Shown here piece by piece: positions 1 through 12,800 of a DNA stretch of 64,000 nucleotides. The notes beneath the pieces are model-generated. The model ran no database searches and was not told where the DNA came from. It worked only from the letters and a program-made list of their open reading frames with translations. The translations under genes and the position numbers were made by a program. The DNA comes from Cyrtodaria siliqua (taxonomy: Eukaryota > Mollusca > Bivalvia > Adapedonta > Hiatellidae): contig JAWPHD010001334.1 of NCBI GenBank assembly GCA_037043455.1, forward strand, positions 1 through 64,000. Direction: 5' to 3'. The number at the start of each line of letters is the position of its first letter. Within the stretch, counting starts at the first letter, position 1.

Positions 1-15
1 CGTGTGTCCCTTTAA
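1..15. repeat. Right end of a TTAA-flanked MITE
   Basis: CGTGTGTCCCT followed by TTAA matches the right terminus of the MITE family seen complete at 12506-12820 and 22863-23177. Confidence 0.5.
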
Positions 16-251
16 AGCTTGAATGTATGCCTGGTACTAGAAATAGATTTACTCCATAACTCATCTACAGCAGGGTTCACCTGTTTTGTAACGTAGGTAA
101 AAACACTTTTGTTTATCATCTGATTTTGATACCGCAATTTTTTCAGAACTCTCAATAATAGTGCTTGCTTGGCAACATTTTCTTTAATAAGGACTATTTC
201 ACCATTTTCTATATGGCATAATTCCCTATGGCAGACATGCATGCCTGCCAA
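12..251 (-). pseudogene. Possible gag-like retroelement fragment
   Basis: A 79-residue open frame whose end (FTYVTKQVNPAVDELW then S..S.RH.FKL) resembles the C-terminal RVNP.IW..L...+S.D..L region of ORF1/gag-like proteins in DIRS-type retroelements. I considered it as the missing last SDR exon. No acceptor in the right phase has a pyrimidine tract, and the LP..... Y.G segment of SDR16C proteins is absent. Weak call. Confidence 0.3.
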
Positions 252-733
252 ATCTCCAGATAAAATCCGGATTCTCCAGATGTTTCAGTCGCTCTCCGGA
301 TCTCTGGATTTAAATGTACAATCTCCAGATTTTGCATCAAAACAAAATGTTCATGATTAAACAGCTATATTTTCACAGTTTATCCGCTATTTTACCAAAG
401 TTGTCCTGTTACGCTTGCTGGTCAGAGGAGTACAAGTGTCGAATTAATGGGGGTCATCCGTGTAATGCACTGACTGAATATACTATGCTAATTTATTATA
501 ATGCACTGACTGAATATACTATGCTAATTTATTATTTCCTATAACTATCAAACACTGCATCAACTTGTGTTAATTGCATAGATAATTTAAATTTGCTCTT
601 TAAAAAAAAGTATCTGCGAAAATGAAGTCACGCGCTCCAAATTTCCATTTAAAAATGTTTTTCGCACGCTTCAAAAAATCTCTGGATTTTGTGTTAAAAA
701 GTTTTGGCAGGCCTGGTGTTGAACGAGACTTAC
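252..733. other. SDR intron 4 side, unassigned DNA
   Basis: Nothing recognisable apart from a short direct duplication at about 463-535 (unit of about 30 bp around TGCACTGACTGAATATACTA). Confidence 0.4.
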
Positions 734-859
734 GTTTTAAGAATGCTGAAGAAATAAATATGCCTGGGCATGCATACTGTGATTTGATTGGTCAATATTC
801 CCTGCATAATTCTGTCCACGCAGTCCAAGATCTCCAGGGGAGGTAATACAATAGGAAAT
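734..859 (-). CDS. SDR gene exon 4 (C-terminal region, not the last exon)
   Basis: Acceptor TTTATTTCAG at 869-860, donor GTAAGT at 733. It reads R/FPIVLPPLEILDCVDRIMQ then TNQITVCMPRHIYFFSILK, matching the LEPEYVV..I...IL/MPR.LYF..LK region of SDR16C proteins. It leaves in phase 2 after Lys, so one more short exon is required. Confidence 0.85.
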
Positions 860-3800
860 CTGAAATAAATACAGCAATACTGTGTGAGCCATTTAGAAAA
901 TGTGTATTTAACATTTACCCCCAAAATAACCACAGGCATCCATTAAGATATAAAGAAAGAATTGAATTGAATGTTGTTTAACAGCTCATCAACACAGTAT
1001 AGGTTATTTAGAGCCGCCCCAAAGAGGGGGGAAGGATACATAGGAATGCGGGAACTGTGCCCTACTCTTATTATTGAATAGAATCCTATGGTTCTTTAAC
1101 GTGCTTGGAGGATAGACCGATACACGGGACCGCCCGGTTTACGTCAACATCCGACGGACAAGAACACAAAAGAACACACCGACGGAATCAGTGGCACCAC
1201 GGAGGATTGAACCCGGGGCCTCCGGTTACAAATCCGACGTGCTACCGACTGCGCCACGCCAGCCCTGAAAGAAGGTCAAACAGAAGAGTATATACACTGA
1301 ACAAAATTTATATTTGGTCACCTAGAGTTTATGGATATAATTTGAAAACAAACGAGACATGACTGTAATTCAACAATCTATTGTATGAAACAATTCAATT
1401 CGCACATTTGTTAACATTTTATTGCAAGAGTCCTAATAGTTCAAACGTAACACGGGTATGAATTCAACACCCTTAAAACCTAAAGTCACAATTTCTAAAT
1501 GGCATTTAATAATTTCATCTGGTGTGGCATCCATAAGCAGCAAATTCAGCTCGGCAACGGGCTCCCATTGACACAACGTAGTGCTGGAGGTATCGTGTGG
1601 AATGGCATTCCATTCGAGTGACACTTTGCCCAAATTCTCTGTGATTTTGTTGCTGTGGAAGTTCTTGCACGCTATGTTTTAACAAGTCTCATACGTACTT
1701 CTACTTTGGATTTAGATCCGGACTTTTCGCCATTGAAGAACTCTGACATGGTTGGCTTCTAGCTTGTGTCAGGTGGTACTCAGCAACATTACATTGGGGA
1801 ATATCTTCAGCCAAGGACATTTCCTTTGCTGCGATATACATGTATGAAACAAGGACTGGCTGCAACATTTCATCTTGGCACCGCCTAGCATTTTAAGGCC
1901 ACCATTGATGTGGACAGCAGACGCCATTTTGAAAGTGTGACTTTTGGTTTTGAGGGCGTTGAATTTGTATGCCTTTGTTAGGTTTGAACTATATCGTAGT
2001 ATGTTGAATTTGTTGTTGAATGTTGTTTAATGGCTCATCAACACAGTATAGATTATTTAGAGCCGCCCCAGTGAGTGGGGAAGGATACATAGGAATCCGG
2101 GAACCGTGCCCTACTCTTATTTCGAATAGATTCCTATGGTTCTTTATGGTATCATAGTGAGCCAGTAAACAAAGTTGTTAATTACGAAACGGGGTAATTT
2201 TATTATTTTGATTCATTAAAAATATTGCACTTATGCATATTTTTCCCTACAAGGATACAGAGTGGGAGTCGAGATGAAAATATAATTGATATAAATAGAT
2301 GGTGTATAATAATAATATTGCACCTCATGTATCAGCTCTGATGGAAAAGTATTTCATGAAGGGGGAAGGGGTGCAGTGTATTAGCCAGCCAACCGTCCAG
2401 CCGTCTTTTGCACGGCCGTTTTTGAAAAATCGCGGCCAATATTTGGGGAAGTGGGTGGGGTAAAAAAGAAAAAAAATCTTCTTTTTTTTGCTCAACAACA
2501 CTTCCCAACTCTTACTTTCTTAATATTGTTATGTTTTGTATACATTTATAGAAGAAATATGATCTAAAATGTATTTTTTTCACCTTTATCTGTAAAAATA
2601 AATTGCCCCAGAGACACCCACTTGTCACGAATTGGCGCATAGCGCGTGTTAGCAACTTATTTTGCACACCCTGTTTCCCAGTTCTTGGATTTCTGCCTAA
2701 TACACTGAAGGGGTGGGTGAGGGGAAGATATTACAGTGTGGGTGAATATTTGTTAGCAATATAGCAATTTTTTTTTCACCCAAGACTAAAATATTACATC
2801 ACACCAGTACAGTATGTATGTCACTCATATCAAAAATCGTGACATAATTTTATAATAATAAAAATAAACTATTTGAACCAAACTGAATACACAATGACAC
2901 AGTAAACTTTCAACCTCAGGTATTTCATGAAATTAATCTTACAAAAAAAAACATCCATAGGCTGCTGATAGCCAATAAAAACATTTCAATTATTTTCTTT
3001 AAATGTATCAAAATACACCGTGTAATTAAGCCGTTAAACTAAACATCAAATTTCAGAGATGTAAAGAATATTTTAATCTGACAGAAATCTTAATTAATCG
3101 GGAGCAATGTCAAGCTATGTCGTCCAGTCAAGCGTCCATCAAAGCTTTATGACATGTAAAATGAAACTGAAATTTCTTTTTGTTATTTTATAAAACTATC
3201 TATTAGAAGGTTAAGTGCAGAATACATGCCTCTGTACTCGACTCGAAGCTGGTATAAAAGATAAAATTACTTGGATTAATGGCAGACGCCTCCTCAGGTT
3301 TTTTTAAGAGCAAGAGCACTTGTATTCAATTTAAAAATTTGTTACGCCCCGGTGCATGGAATTTTCAGTTATGTGTTTAAATGCATGAACAGCTTTGCAT
3401 AATACTTCAATATTTAATCCATATACACATAAAAAGAGGATAGTTTGTTTCGTACTTTTTCATTATTTTTTCTTTTTCTCTCAGGACATCATTTGTTGAG
3501 CAATATATATTCCCATTTAACATACGCAATTGCATCACATCATCAGATGTTATTACACATGTGCCTATATATTAAAACAATATTAAACTAGAGGCTGTTT
3601 TTAGTAAAAACAGATGTCTCCTCCACTGGGGAAAGGGCCATAAATCTTCCAAAAATCATTCAACCGGAACACGACGAAGATATGCGCAACAAGGCTTGGC
3701 AATGATCACCTCTAACAAGTTTCACTGAAATCTGTCTAGGGGATCAGAAGAACTAGTCCGGACAAAGTTTGTGTATTAAAACCTTTAAAGGGACATAACG

Positions 3801-6800
3801 CCTCCAAAAATCATTCAACTGGAACATGGCAATGACATGCACAACTAGGCTTGGTACTGATCATCCCTGCAAAGTTTCACTGAATTCCGGAGAGGGGTTC
3901 AGGAGAACTAGGCCGGACAAAAGTTTGTGTATTAAAACCATTAAAGGGACACAACTCTGCCAAACATCATTCAACCAGAACACGGCGATGATATGCGCAA
4001 CTAGGCTTGGTACTGATCATCTTTACCAGGTTTTCGTTAAAATCCGGCTAGGGGTTCATGAGAACTGGTCTGGATAAAGTTTGTGTATTGAAAACTTTAA
4101 AGGGCCATAACTCTGCCAAAAATCATTCAACCGGAACATGGCGACTATATATATATAGGCTTAGTACTGATCATCCCTGCAAAGTTTCATTGAAATCCGG
4201 TCAGGGGTTCAGGAGATCTAGTTCAGACAAAGTTTGTGACATACAGACAACAGACAGACAGACGGCAGACAGACAGACATCAGACAGCACAAAAACAATA
4301 TGTCTCCCCTTCACAAAGTGGGGGAGACATATTGACAACAGGTTATAAAACCAGGGCTCGAAATTAACACTAGTCCGCGGCTAGTAAAATACTGCCGTAC
4401 TACCAATGTTACTACACTTTGATCTTAGCCAAAAGGCCGAGAAGCTTAGTCTACCAAATGTTTGTGTCTGGTAAAAATGTGTTCAAATAAGAATAAATGC
4501 ATGGTTTGTGGCATTGCGCAGTCGGTAGTGTGGCGGATTTGTAACCGGAGGCCCCGGGTTCAATCCTCCGTGGTGCCACTGAGTTCCGTCGGTGTGTTCT
4601 TGGGCAAGACACTTTCCCTTAACCTCGTCCGTCGGATGGGGACGTAAACCGGGCAGTCCCGTGCATCGGTCTATCCTCTGAGCACGTTAAAGAACCATAG
4701 GAATCTATTCGATAATAAGAGTAGGACACGGTTCCCGGATTCCTATGTATCCTTCCCCTCTCTCTGGGGCGGCTCTAAATAACCTATACTGTGTTGATGA
4801 GCCGTTAAACAACATTCAATTCATGGTTTGTGTAGTGACCGCACTTTCTAACATAACCTTTTAAAAACCTGTAACTTCCATAGTTTCAATAAATACCTAA
4901 AGGGCAATATTTACAACTGCCTCAGTAACCAAAATGAGTGTTTTGGCCAAACAAAATAATATGTGTGGTTCAGGTAACACTGGTAAAAAAAATAGGGTAG
5001 GCAGGCTTTTTTTTCTTCTCAATAATGAGTTCAATTCTGACAATGAATTTAATATGTTACAGCATCAGGGGCGTAGCGTGGCATACTTCTTTATTTCCGG
5101 GAGTAACTTGGAAAGATAAAACGAAAAAAAAAAAAAATCTAAAATAAAAGAAATGCAATAAAATTCAGAGATTACTATACCTTGATTTCGATTTTTTTTG
5201 CATTATCAACAATATATGTTTTTTCATTAATTTTTTTTTTATTATTATTATTTTTTTTATTTTTTTTTATAATTTTTTTTTAACTTTTGCATAAAAAGTT
5301 TTAGGGTCGGCCCCTTTAAATAGGGTCGGTCGGTTACCTGAACCACACATATTTTTTATTTGGCCTTTAGGTATTTGTTTATTTAACAAAGTTTTGACTG
5401 AGATGCTTTTTAAATGTGCTTGGATAATCTTGCATACATAAGAAATGTGGAAATACCTTCAAAATGCATTTAAAACTCATAAAACTCACGAAGCTTGAAT
5501 TAAATAGACCTCTGTTGAATATTATATTGAGTCTATAAATTTTGATCAGGTCTAGTGATTTTACCCAACTACTAGACCACCAACTATTAGACCGGTGGTC
5601 TAGTAAACTAAAAATTTAATTTCTAGCCCTCATTACGTGGTCCGGGTATAACTTTCATACCCCATCCAACCACTACTACCAGAAGTGAAAACGGCATTTG
5701 TCTGAGTTATGAAATAAAACTTAATTTTGGCTTAAAAAGTTTGCATATTGTAATATTAACACTTTTTATAGGTAATTTTAAACAGGTTATCGCATTTTTC
5801 CAATATTAAGGCAAAATAAAATTTTATGTGTGCAAAAGAATAGGGTAGGTAGGGAAAATATTTTCTTTTCTAAAAATATTTTCTTTTATATTTTGTCTTT
5901 TTTTTTTAAACTATACGTTTATACCCAATAAATAATCTTAACTATATATTTGTTGATATCAGAACTGATAGAGAAAAAAAGAAGAAAAAAAAAGAAGACC
6001 ATCATCATTGGGTTTTAAGGCGCACCAACACATGAAAGGTTATATGGCGCCTACCTGGCATGAACATGCCATGCTCATCCTCCATGTACATTGAGATAAA
6101 ATATGAAAAATGGGCCTAGAACCTTCTCACCCTGAACTGCAGAGTTGCTGCAAATTCTATCGTAGAAACGCCATTTACGCTGGAGCCACGTTTATTGTTT
6201 TTCTGCCACTGCTCTTTTGATATGAACGAGATGGCACCTGTAACAATGCAGAGATCATGATGAAGACCTTTAATGAACATGAACAAAAATTATAAAATGA
6301 ACATGAATTTGGGGGTGATTCTACCCCTCTGCCTACCCCTCCAAAGGGATCTGCAGTGGCCCTATTCTATGCCATCTATAAAAGCAATATCAAAGTGGAA
6401 GAACCTTCTTTCGTTGGGTCTAAATTTGCCTTGATATTTCCCTTCATAACAAGCAAGCTTGTTGGAAATAGATTAATGAATGACCTGACAAAGCAACCCA
6501 TTTAACAGACATGAGTGTCACTATCACTGTAAATGGATACCACAGATTGTTTTGCGGACCCCTGACTTTGTGAGGTTTCAACCTCAAAACCTGTTTTTTC
6601 TAATGCCACTTTGCTTATTGCATGTACATGTCTATTAAAATTTATTGATAAAAACATCAAATGACAATATTTTTTTTTTTAATAAAAAACAAACACCTGG
6701 AGTTAACGCAGGTGTCATGATATAGTTTTGGCCAAAAAATCATTGTGATATATTGAGGTCAAACTCCGGCTGTCTGACCATTAACTATGACCCTTCCTGA

Positions 6801-9800
6801 CCTTTTCAGTCTAGACCGCAGTGGTCATTGTGACAAGAAAGAAATAAACAATAACATGCAGAGCGAGTATTTATGTAAATAATGTCCTCAGCAGCACATG
6901 TTGTCACCAAAAATATTTTTTATCGAATAACATGTACAACAGTCACTGCAACCGCAGATAGTAAAACAAATCACCAAGTCCTCCAAGCAGATAGCAAAAC
7001 AAATCACCAAGTCCTCCAAGCAGATAGCAAAACAAATCACCAAGTCCTCCAAGCAGATATCACCAAGTCCTCCAAGCAGATAGCAAAACAAATCACCAAG
7101 TCCTCCAAGCAGATAGCAAAACAAATCACCAAGTCCTCCAAGCAGATAGCAAAACAAATCTACAAGAAAACAAATCACCAAGTCCTCCAAGCAGATAGCA
7201 AAACAAATCACCAAGTCCTCCAAGCAGATAGCAAAACAAATCACCAAGTCCTCCAAATAAAAGGGTATCAAAAGATACATAATTAAGTCAGTATATGTAC
7301 GTAGGTATGAAAAATTACAACTACTTGCCGGTATATTTAAGTTTTAAGGGGTTTAGCATCATTTTTAACAATTGTTCAGTTACATCATGACAGTATCTAC
7401 TTTTATCACATGAAACTGCTTGTATTACGTATAATATACCCATTACGTATTTCCTTATATTAACCATGTGTAATACAAGGCGACCGAATCAAGTGCAGTG
7501 TCAGTACGTTCGTCTAGTCAATGTCCCGGAACACCCGTTTAGTCCGTGGAGTCCGTGGATATAGCACTGAATCGCGATGTTGTGAGGGTAACAGTCTGCC
7601 GTATGTAGATTCACCACAAGCAATAATGTGTAGTTGAGCCATGTGATAAAAAGGATCTGACACTCGTTGTCATTTCATACAAAATTTTATTAAACTCAAC
7701 CAGGAATTTGTTATTAAGCTTGCCGGAGGCTTGCTTAATAACACATTCCTGAACTCGTTTAATAAAATTTTGTATGAAATAACAACGAGTGTCAGATCCT
7801 CTATATATTACATATTTGTCAGTGATTTGTATAGGAAATACAGGGAATAGAAAAGCTATATCTACTCGTTTGAAGAACCATAGGAATCTGTTTGTTAGTA
7901 AGAGTAGGGCAGGTTACCTGGATTCCTGTATTAAAAATCCCACGACGATATGAGCATCTCCATGTGTTATGGAGAAATAGAGCGGAAAACATTTGTGTTT
8001 GAAAATATTCAAAGTCCCATAACTCTGTCAAATATCATCAATCCAGAACCCCACAACAATATGAGCATCTCCACTTGAAACTGATGTTTCTCACAAAGTT
8101 AAAATTACGTTTGGTGAAAGCCCATCTATGGGGTTATGGTGAAATAGCGCAGACAATATGTTCTTATGAAAATATTCAACGGGCCATAACTCTGTCATAA
8201 ATCATCGAACCGGAATGAGACGATGTTATGCACATCTCTTCCTGAAAATAAATGAAGGAGCTTTGGAGAAATAGTGCAGACAACATTTTTGTGTTAAAAT
8301 ATTCAAAGGGACATTACTCCGTTAAAAATCATCGAACCAGAATGGGACAAGTTTCCAAAAAATCCATAAAGGAGTTTTACTGCACCCTGCTTCTCCCACA
8401 AAGTCATAGGATTTTCATTGGATCAGAGCGGTCACATGGTGACCCTCTATTATTCTATAGTGGGTCAGTAAATTTCATAGAGGCCGGGTCACTAAAACAA
8501 TATGGGCTACAATTCCGATTCGAAGTTCAAATCATTTGCAAATAGTTCTTTAAGGCATTAGTAACAAATATGATAAGTAAATTCAGAATGTTTTTAAAAT
8601 GTACCGGTCGTCACGGCCGGTACTCACCGGTCGTCACGACCGGTACACCGGTCGTCACGACCGGTACTCCACTAAAATGGGTAAAATACTGGTGTTTGCC
8701 TTAAAAAAGGTGCTTGATGCAATAAATCAGTTATTGGGTTTGTTACTGATGGCCGAGTCCCCCTATATATCTGACTAACCCCACATATTTCTGAAGGGGG
8801 CCAGTAACAAACCCAATAACTAGTAATGGAGAAATAGCGCGAATAAGATTTTAAACAGACCGGCTGACGGGCAAACTCCTATAATTATATACTCCTTCAT
8901 ACTTCATTTGCAGGGGTTTTACAATAATTAATCTGCAGGGGTATAACAATAATTTTGTTATCCTAATCTACCAGAACGAATCCCAGGAGTGAGCGTGGTC
9001 ACGTGATACGAAAATATCAGAACGAGGTTTCTAATGTTTACGAAAGTATCGAAGAATTTAATTTGAGAGAATTTATTGGAAAAATTAACGGATTTAACGA
9101 AGGAAATTTATTTATGTGCAGAGGACATTGTACGTAAATACATATTTAAACAAACTTAGCTTCATCCAATGCGGATGGCTCTGTTTTGAAGAGGGATTTT
9201 GCCGATTTGTGATCAGCAACTTGTGTTCCGAGAAAATCCTTTGTCTCGCAGAGATGGCAGAAAGCGACAATTTCGTCGTCATAGACACTGATTCCGAAGT
9301 CGGAGTTGCTCAACATGTTACTATAACGAGCAAGGAACACAATCGCGGATCTCTTCAGGGTATAATCCCTGGTGTTCCAACGAGCGGAAATAACAATAAT
9401 GGAATTGGAAGTTCCAATGCGGGTGTCAATCATGTTGATGGACACAACTACCGCTACGTCACGTTCCCGCAAAACACTGGGAATGCTGGGATCGCGCACC
9501 AAGGAGGATCCAATATGGCAGCGCCCATGAACAATTTCTCGGTGTCGTTTATGCAACAACAATTATTGCAAACACAACAAATGTGCGTACAGCAACAACA
9601 TGCCATGACAAGTTTGACGGCTACTGTTGATCTTATGCGGAAATCAATGGAAAAAAGGCCCGATGATAACATTAAAAGGTCAGATATTAAGTCGGGAGGC
9701 GACTCAAATTCGGAATCGGAGCATGACTTTCACGATTCGGGTTCTTCGTCGGATGAAAGTAATGTGCAGCCGGAACCAAAAAGGGCCCGGAAAGATGACA

Positions 9801-12800
9801 ATTCGACCAGTGTGTCTGTCTCTGATCGCCGACGTGAAAAATTAAAGTCAAGGGAAAAGAGTTTTATTAAGGAAAACGCATACGGGCCCCAGTTGAATCG
9901 CAAATAGCCAGCACTGTCAATCAAGCCTTGCAGTCGGCCATCGATCACAGAAGTGAAAGTTAATCTGCAGGAAATGTGTACATTTTCACAATTGACCGTG
10001 ACTTCGTGGCCGAATGTAAATCTTCGCCTCTCTCCGCTGCGGGTTCGAATCCCACTGAGAGCTCAAACTGTAAGTGAGGAAGTGTCGATTCTTATGGATG
10101 GTGGGAGGTGTACAGTACTGGTTCTACCCAGGAAAGGAAAAGTGGGTGGTCTGCCTCCACGACAAATAATCGACCGTCATATATAACCATACATGTGTTG
10201 ACAATTACGTAAAACAACATATAAACAAACAAACAAACTTATTTGTTATAAAACTGAAGCCCAGTATTTACATGAATATCAAAGCCAGACATATTAATGT
10301 ATCCCACGACATTGTCAGTTGCCCAGTCAAATACTCCATTAGTTGTGCCATTAACAGTGAGTTATGAGGGGGTTTTCATTAAGGAAATGCAGGGCTACAT
10401 TTGTGTACTAATTAGTGTACATTCATATGGATAAACAATAATACACTCAGTACATCTGAAAATGCAACATTTCTGATTTTACATTATTTTTAGTCTGCTG
10501 ATTTATTGTCTCTCTGTCCCAAAGGTAACTTACATATATGGTGATAAAATAAACAGTTGTATAAGATTTGCACTACTGCTTTCAAATATATTTCAAAAAA
10601 TAAAAATTAAAAAAATACCATTACGGTAGTCTTGCATTTTCAAATATACTGAGAATATATAACATTATGCACATAATAAAGTGTATTCAGAACAGGTAAC
10701 GTAGTTGGCGGATTTTATTAAGTTGTAGGCCCAAGCAATTGAGCACCACATGCCTGACATTGCTAAAGAGGTCTGAGGGTCTCAATGCATGAAGTAAAAT
10801 GGTGCATTCTGACGAGTTTGGGGAGACATTTTTGGAAATGAACAGAACCTATCTGAGGAAAATGGTGTAGGCCTGCAGTGCCTAAAAGCAGCTGTAACAC
10901 CACTGCCTAAGGTTTATGATTCCGCCACCCCAGGACTTTCCACAATAGTTGTTAAGTGGGCTTATGGGTGAGCATGGTGCTTAGTCATTTCATTTCAGGG
11001 CTCCAAATAAGCTTTCATGTCAAAGAGTGTCAATAAATCTGCTATGTTGACTTTGATTTTTCTCAAAATGAATCGTTAATTTGAAATTTCTAAATGCCGA
11101 TTTTCAGTCATAATTTATTTTTTCAACACTGGTTTTCCCCGTGTGGTTGCCGGGGTAGAATACAACTACTGCAAATATCGCTAGAGGCAGAGAGGGGTAG
11201 GACCCCACTTCATGTTGTCATTTTTTTATCATGCTCATTCAAGGTCTTCTTCATGACACCGCATATGCAAATGTGGAAACGTGGCTCCATCGTAAATGGA
11301 GTGTCTACAAAAGAATTTGCAGCAACTCTGCAGTTCTGCAGGTTAGAAGGTTCTAGGCCCATTCTCCATATTTTATCTAGATGTAAATGGCGGATGGCCA
11401 GCCTGGCATGTTCATCCCTGTTTGGCGCCATATAGGCTTTCTTGTGTTGGTGCGCCGTAAAACCCCAATTCAATTCAATTCAACACTAGTTTCCTTATGT
11501 TAACCCAACATTCAAGGGTTCAGTGCAAAAGTATTGTATCTCCTTCTTTAGTCATATGTAGTTACACTAGTTTTGTGCTCAAATTCCTCATCCAGAGCTG
11601 TGTGTGGAAACTCTGGTTTTAATCTGGGACAACTACTCTGAGATCTGGTGGGAAATACTTTCAAGTCACAAATAGGTTTAAATTCAGTCCAGACTGGAAT
11701 CCGATCGATCGCACAATCCATGAATCAATAAACCATTAACACTACAATGCCACCCAATAAGAATTGAATGTATAGCTGTATATATGGTATGTTGTTGTCA
11801 AGGTAACCGTTAATATCATACTCACCATGCCATAAAGATGTAACATGTGAAAACATACTGACATTGGTAAATTTTTCTACACATCTTGCATTTTTACAAT
11901 CACTAAAATTAATTATAAGAATAGTTCAAAGCAAACTGCTTTTGGATATTATATTAACTGTTGATAATATTGCACCAATAATATATTAAAGATGAAAAAA
12001 TGATAACTCAGTTTTTTTATTTAAGAAATAGAACATCGTTTACTGTGAATTATCGTTTAATATATCACGGTTTGGAGTTCAATTGTAATCACTAATTTCA
12101 CGAGCCCGAAGGGCGAGTGAAATTATTGTTTACAATTGAACGACAAACCGTGATATATTATAGATAATTCACCGTAAACGATGTTCTATTTCTATTCTAA
12201 TACCCCTAAAATGTGAAAATAACGCACACCTCTGAAATCTTTCGCATTGCTTTGCTTACTCTCCTAACGTTGCATACGTTACAATGCGCATACCGCAATG
12301 CGCAATGCTTATTCTCCTAACGTTGCAAAAATTACAGTGATTTATCGTTCAATATAACGAGATATTTTAAACTAGGCTATATAGTGCGGGTGTATTAGAA
12401 TTAATTATATATGCAAGCAGGTCTAAAGTCGAAATGATACTCATCTCTTTCTGCCTTTCTACCCATCCCATATTTCCACTATTGTACTCAGAACAGTTGC
12501 TTTAAAGGGACACATGGCAATCTTGAGTTTTATTCAAACATTAAAATGTCCTCCTCGATTTACTTATCCTGCATCATTTTGACTTTAAAATGGCTTGCAT
12601 ATAATTAAATAAAAAAATTGAGATTTCAATTTTCTTCAACTTTTTGCCAAATATTTAAGTATATTATTGGTGCAATACTATAAAAAGTGTGTTATATGAA
12701 AACATTATTTGCTTTGAACTATTCTAACAATTAATATTAATGATTGAACAAATGCAAGTTAAGAGAAAAACTAACGGGAGCCGTGAGTTTTAAAAAAAAT

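Larger units (their letters stand above)
4352..5631. mobile_element. Possible CAGGG-ended element with CTAG words, containing nested insertions
   Basis: Left end CAGGGCTCGAAATTAACAC and right end reading (inverted) GGGCTAGAAATTAAA. Both ends carry repeated CTAG(T/A) words. The right terminal base is changed and no target duplication matches, so the pairing is uncertain. Inside lie a U2 fragment, a complete SINE and a GGCC-ended element. Confidence 0.4.

Noticed and set aside
12..251. Open frame as the last exon of the SDR gene
   Set aside because: No acceptor in the required phase with a pyrimidine tract. The sequence lacks the SDR16C C-terminal pattern and looks more like a gag fragment.
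4511..4590. tRNA gene
   Set aside because: Has pol III boxes but no cloverleaf with proper acceptor stem. It continues into a conserved SINE body with target duplication.
4352..5631. A securely bounded single transposon
   Set aside because: The ends are similar but the right terminus is altered and the flanks show no duplication. Kept only as a low-confidence feature.
6882..7286. Repetitive proteins of 130-134 residues on both strands
   Set aside because: Both are by-products of a 33 bp minisatellite; a multiple-of-three period keeps any stop-free frame open.
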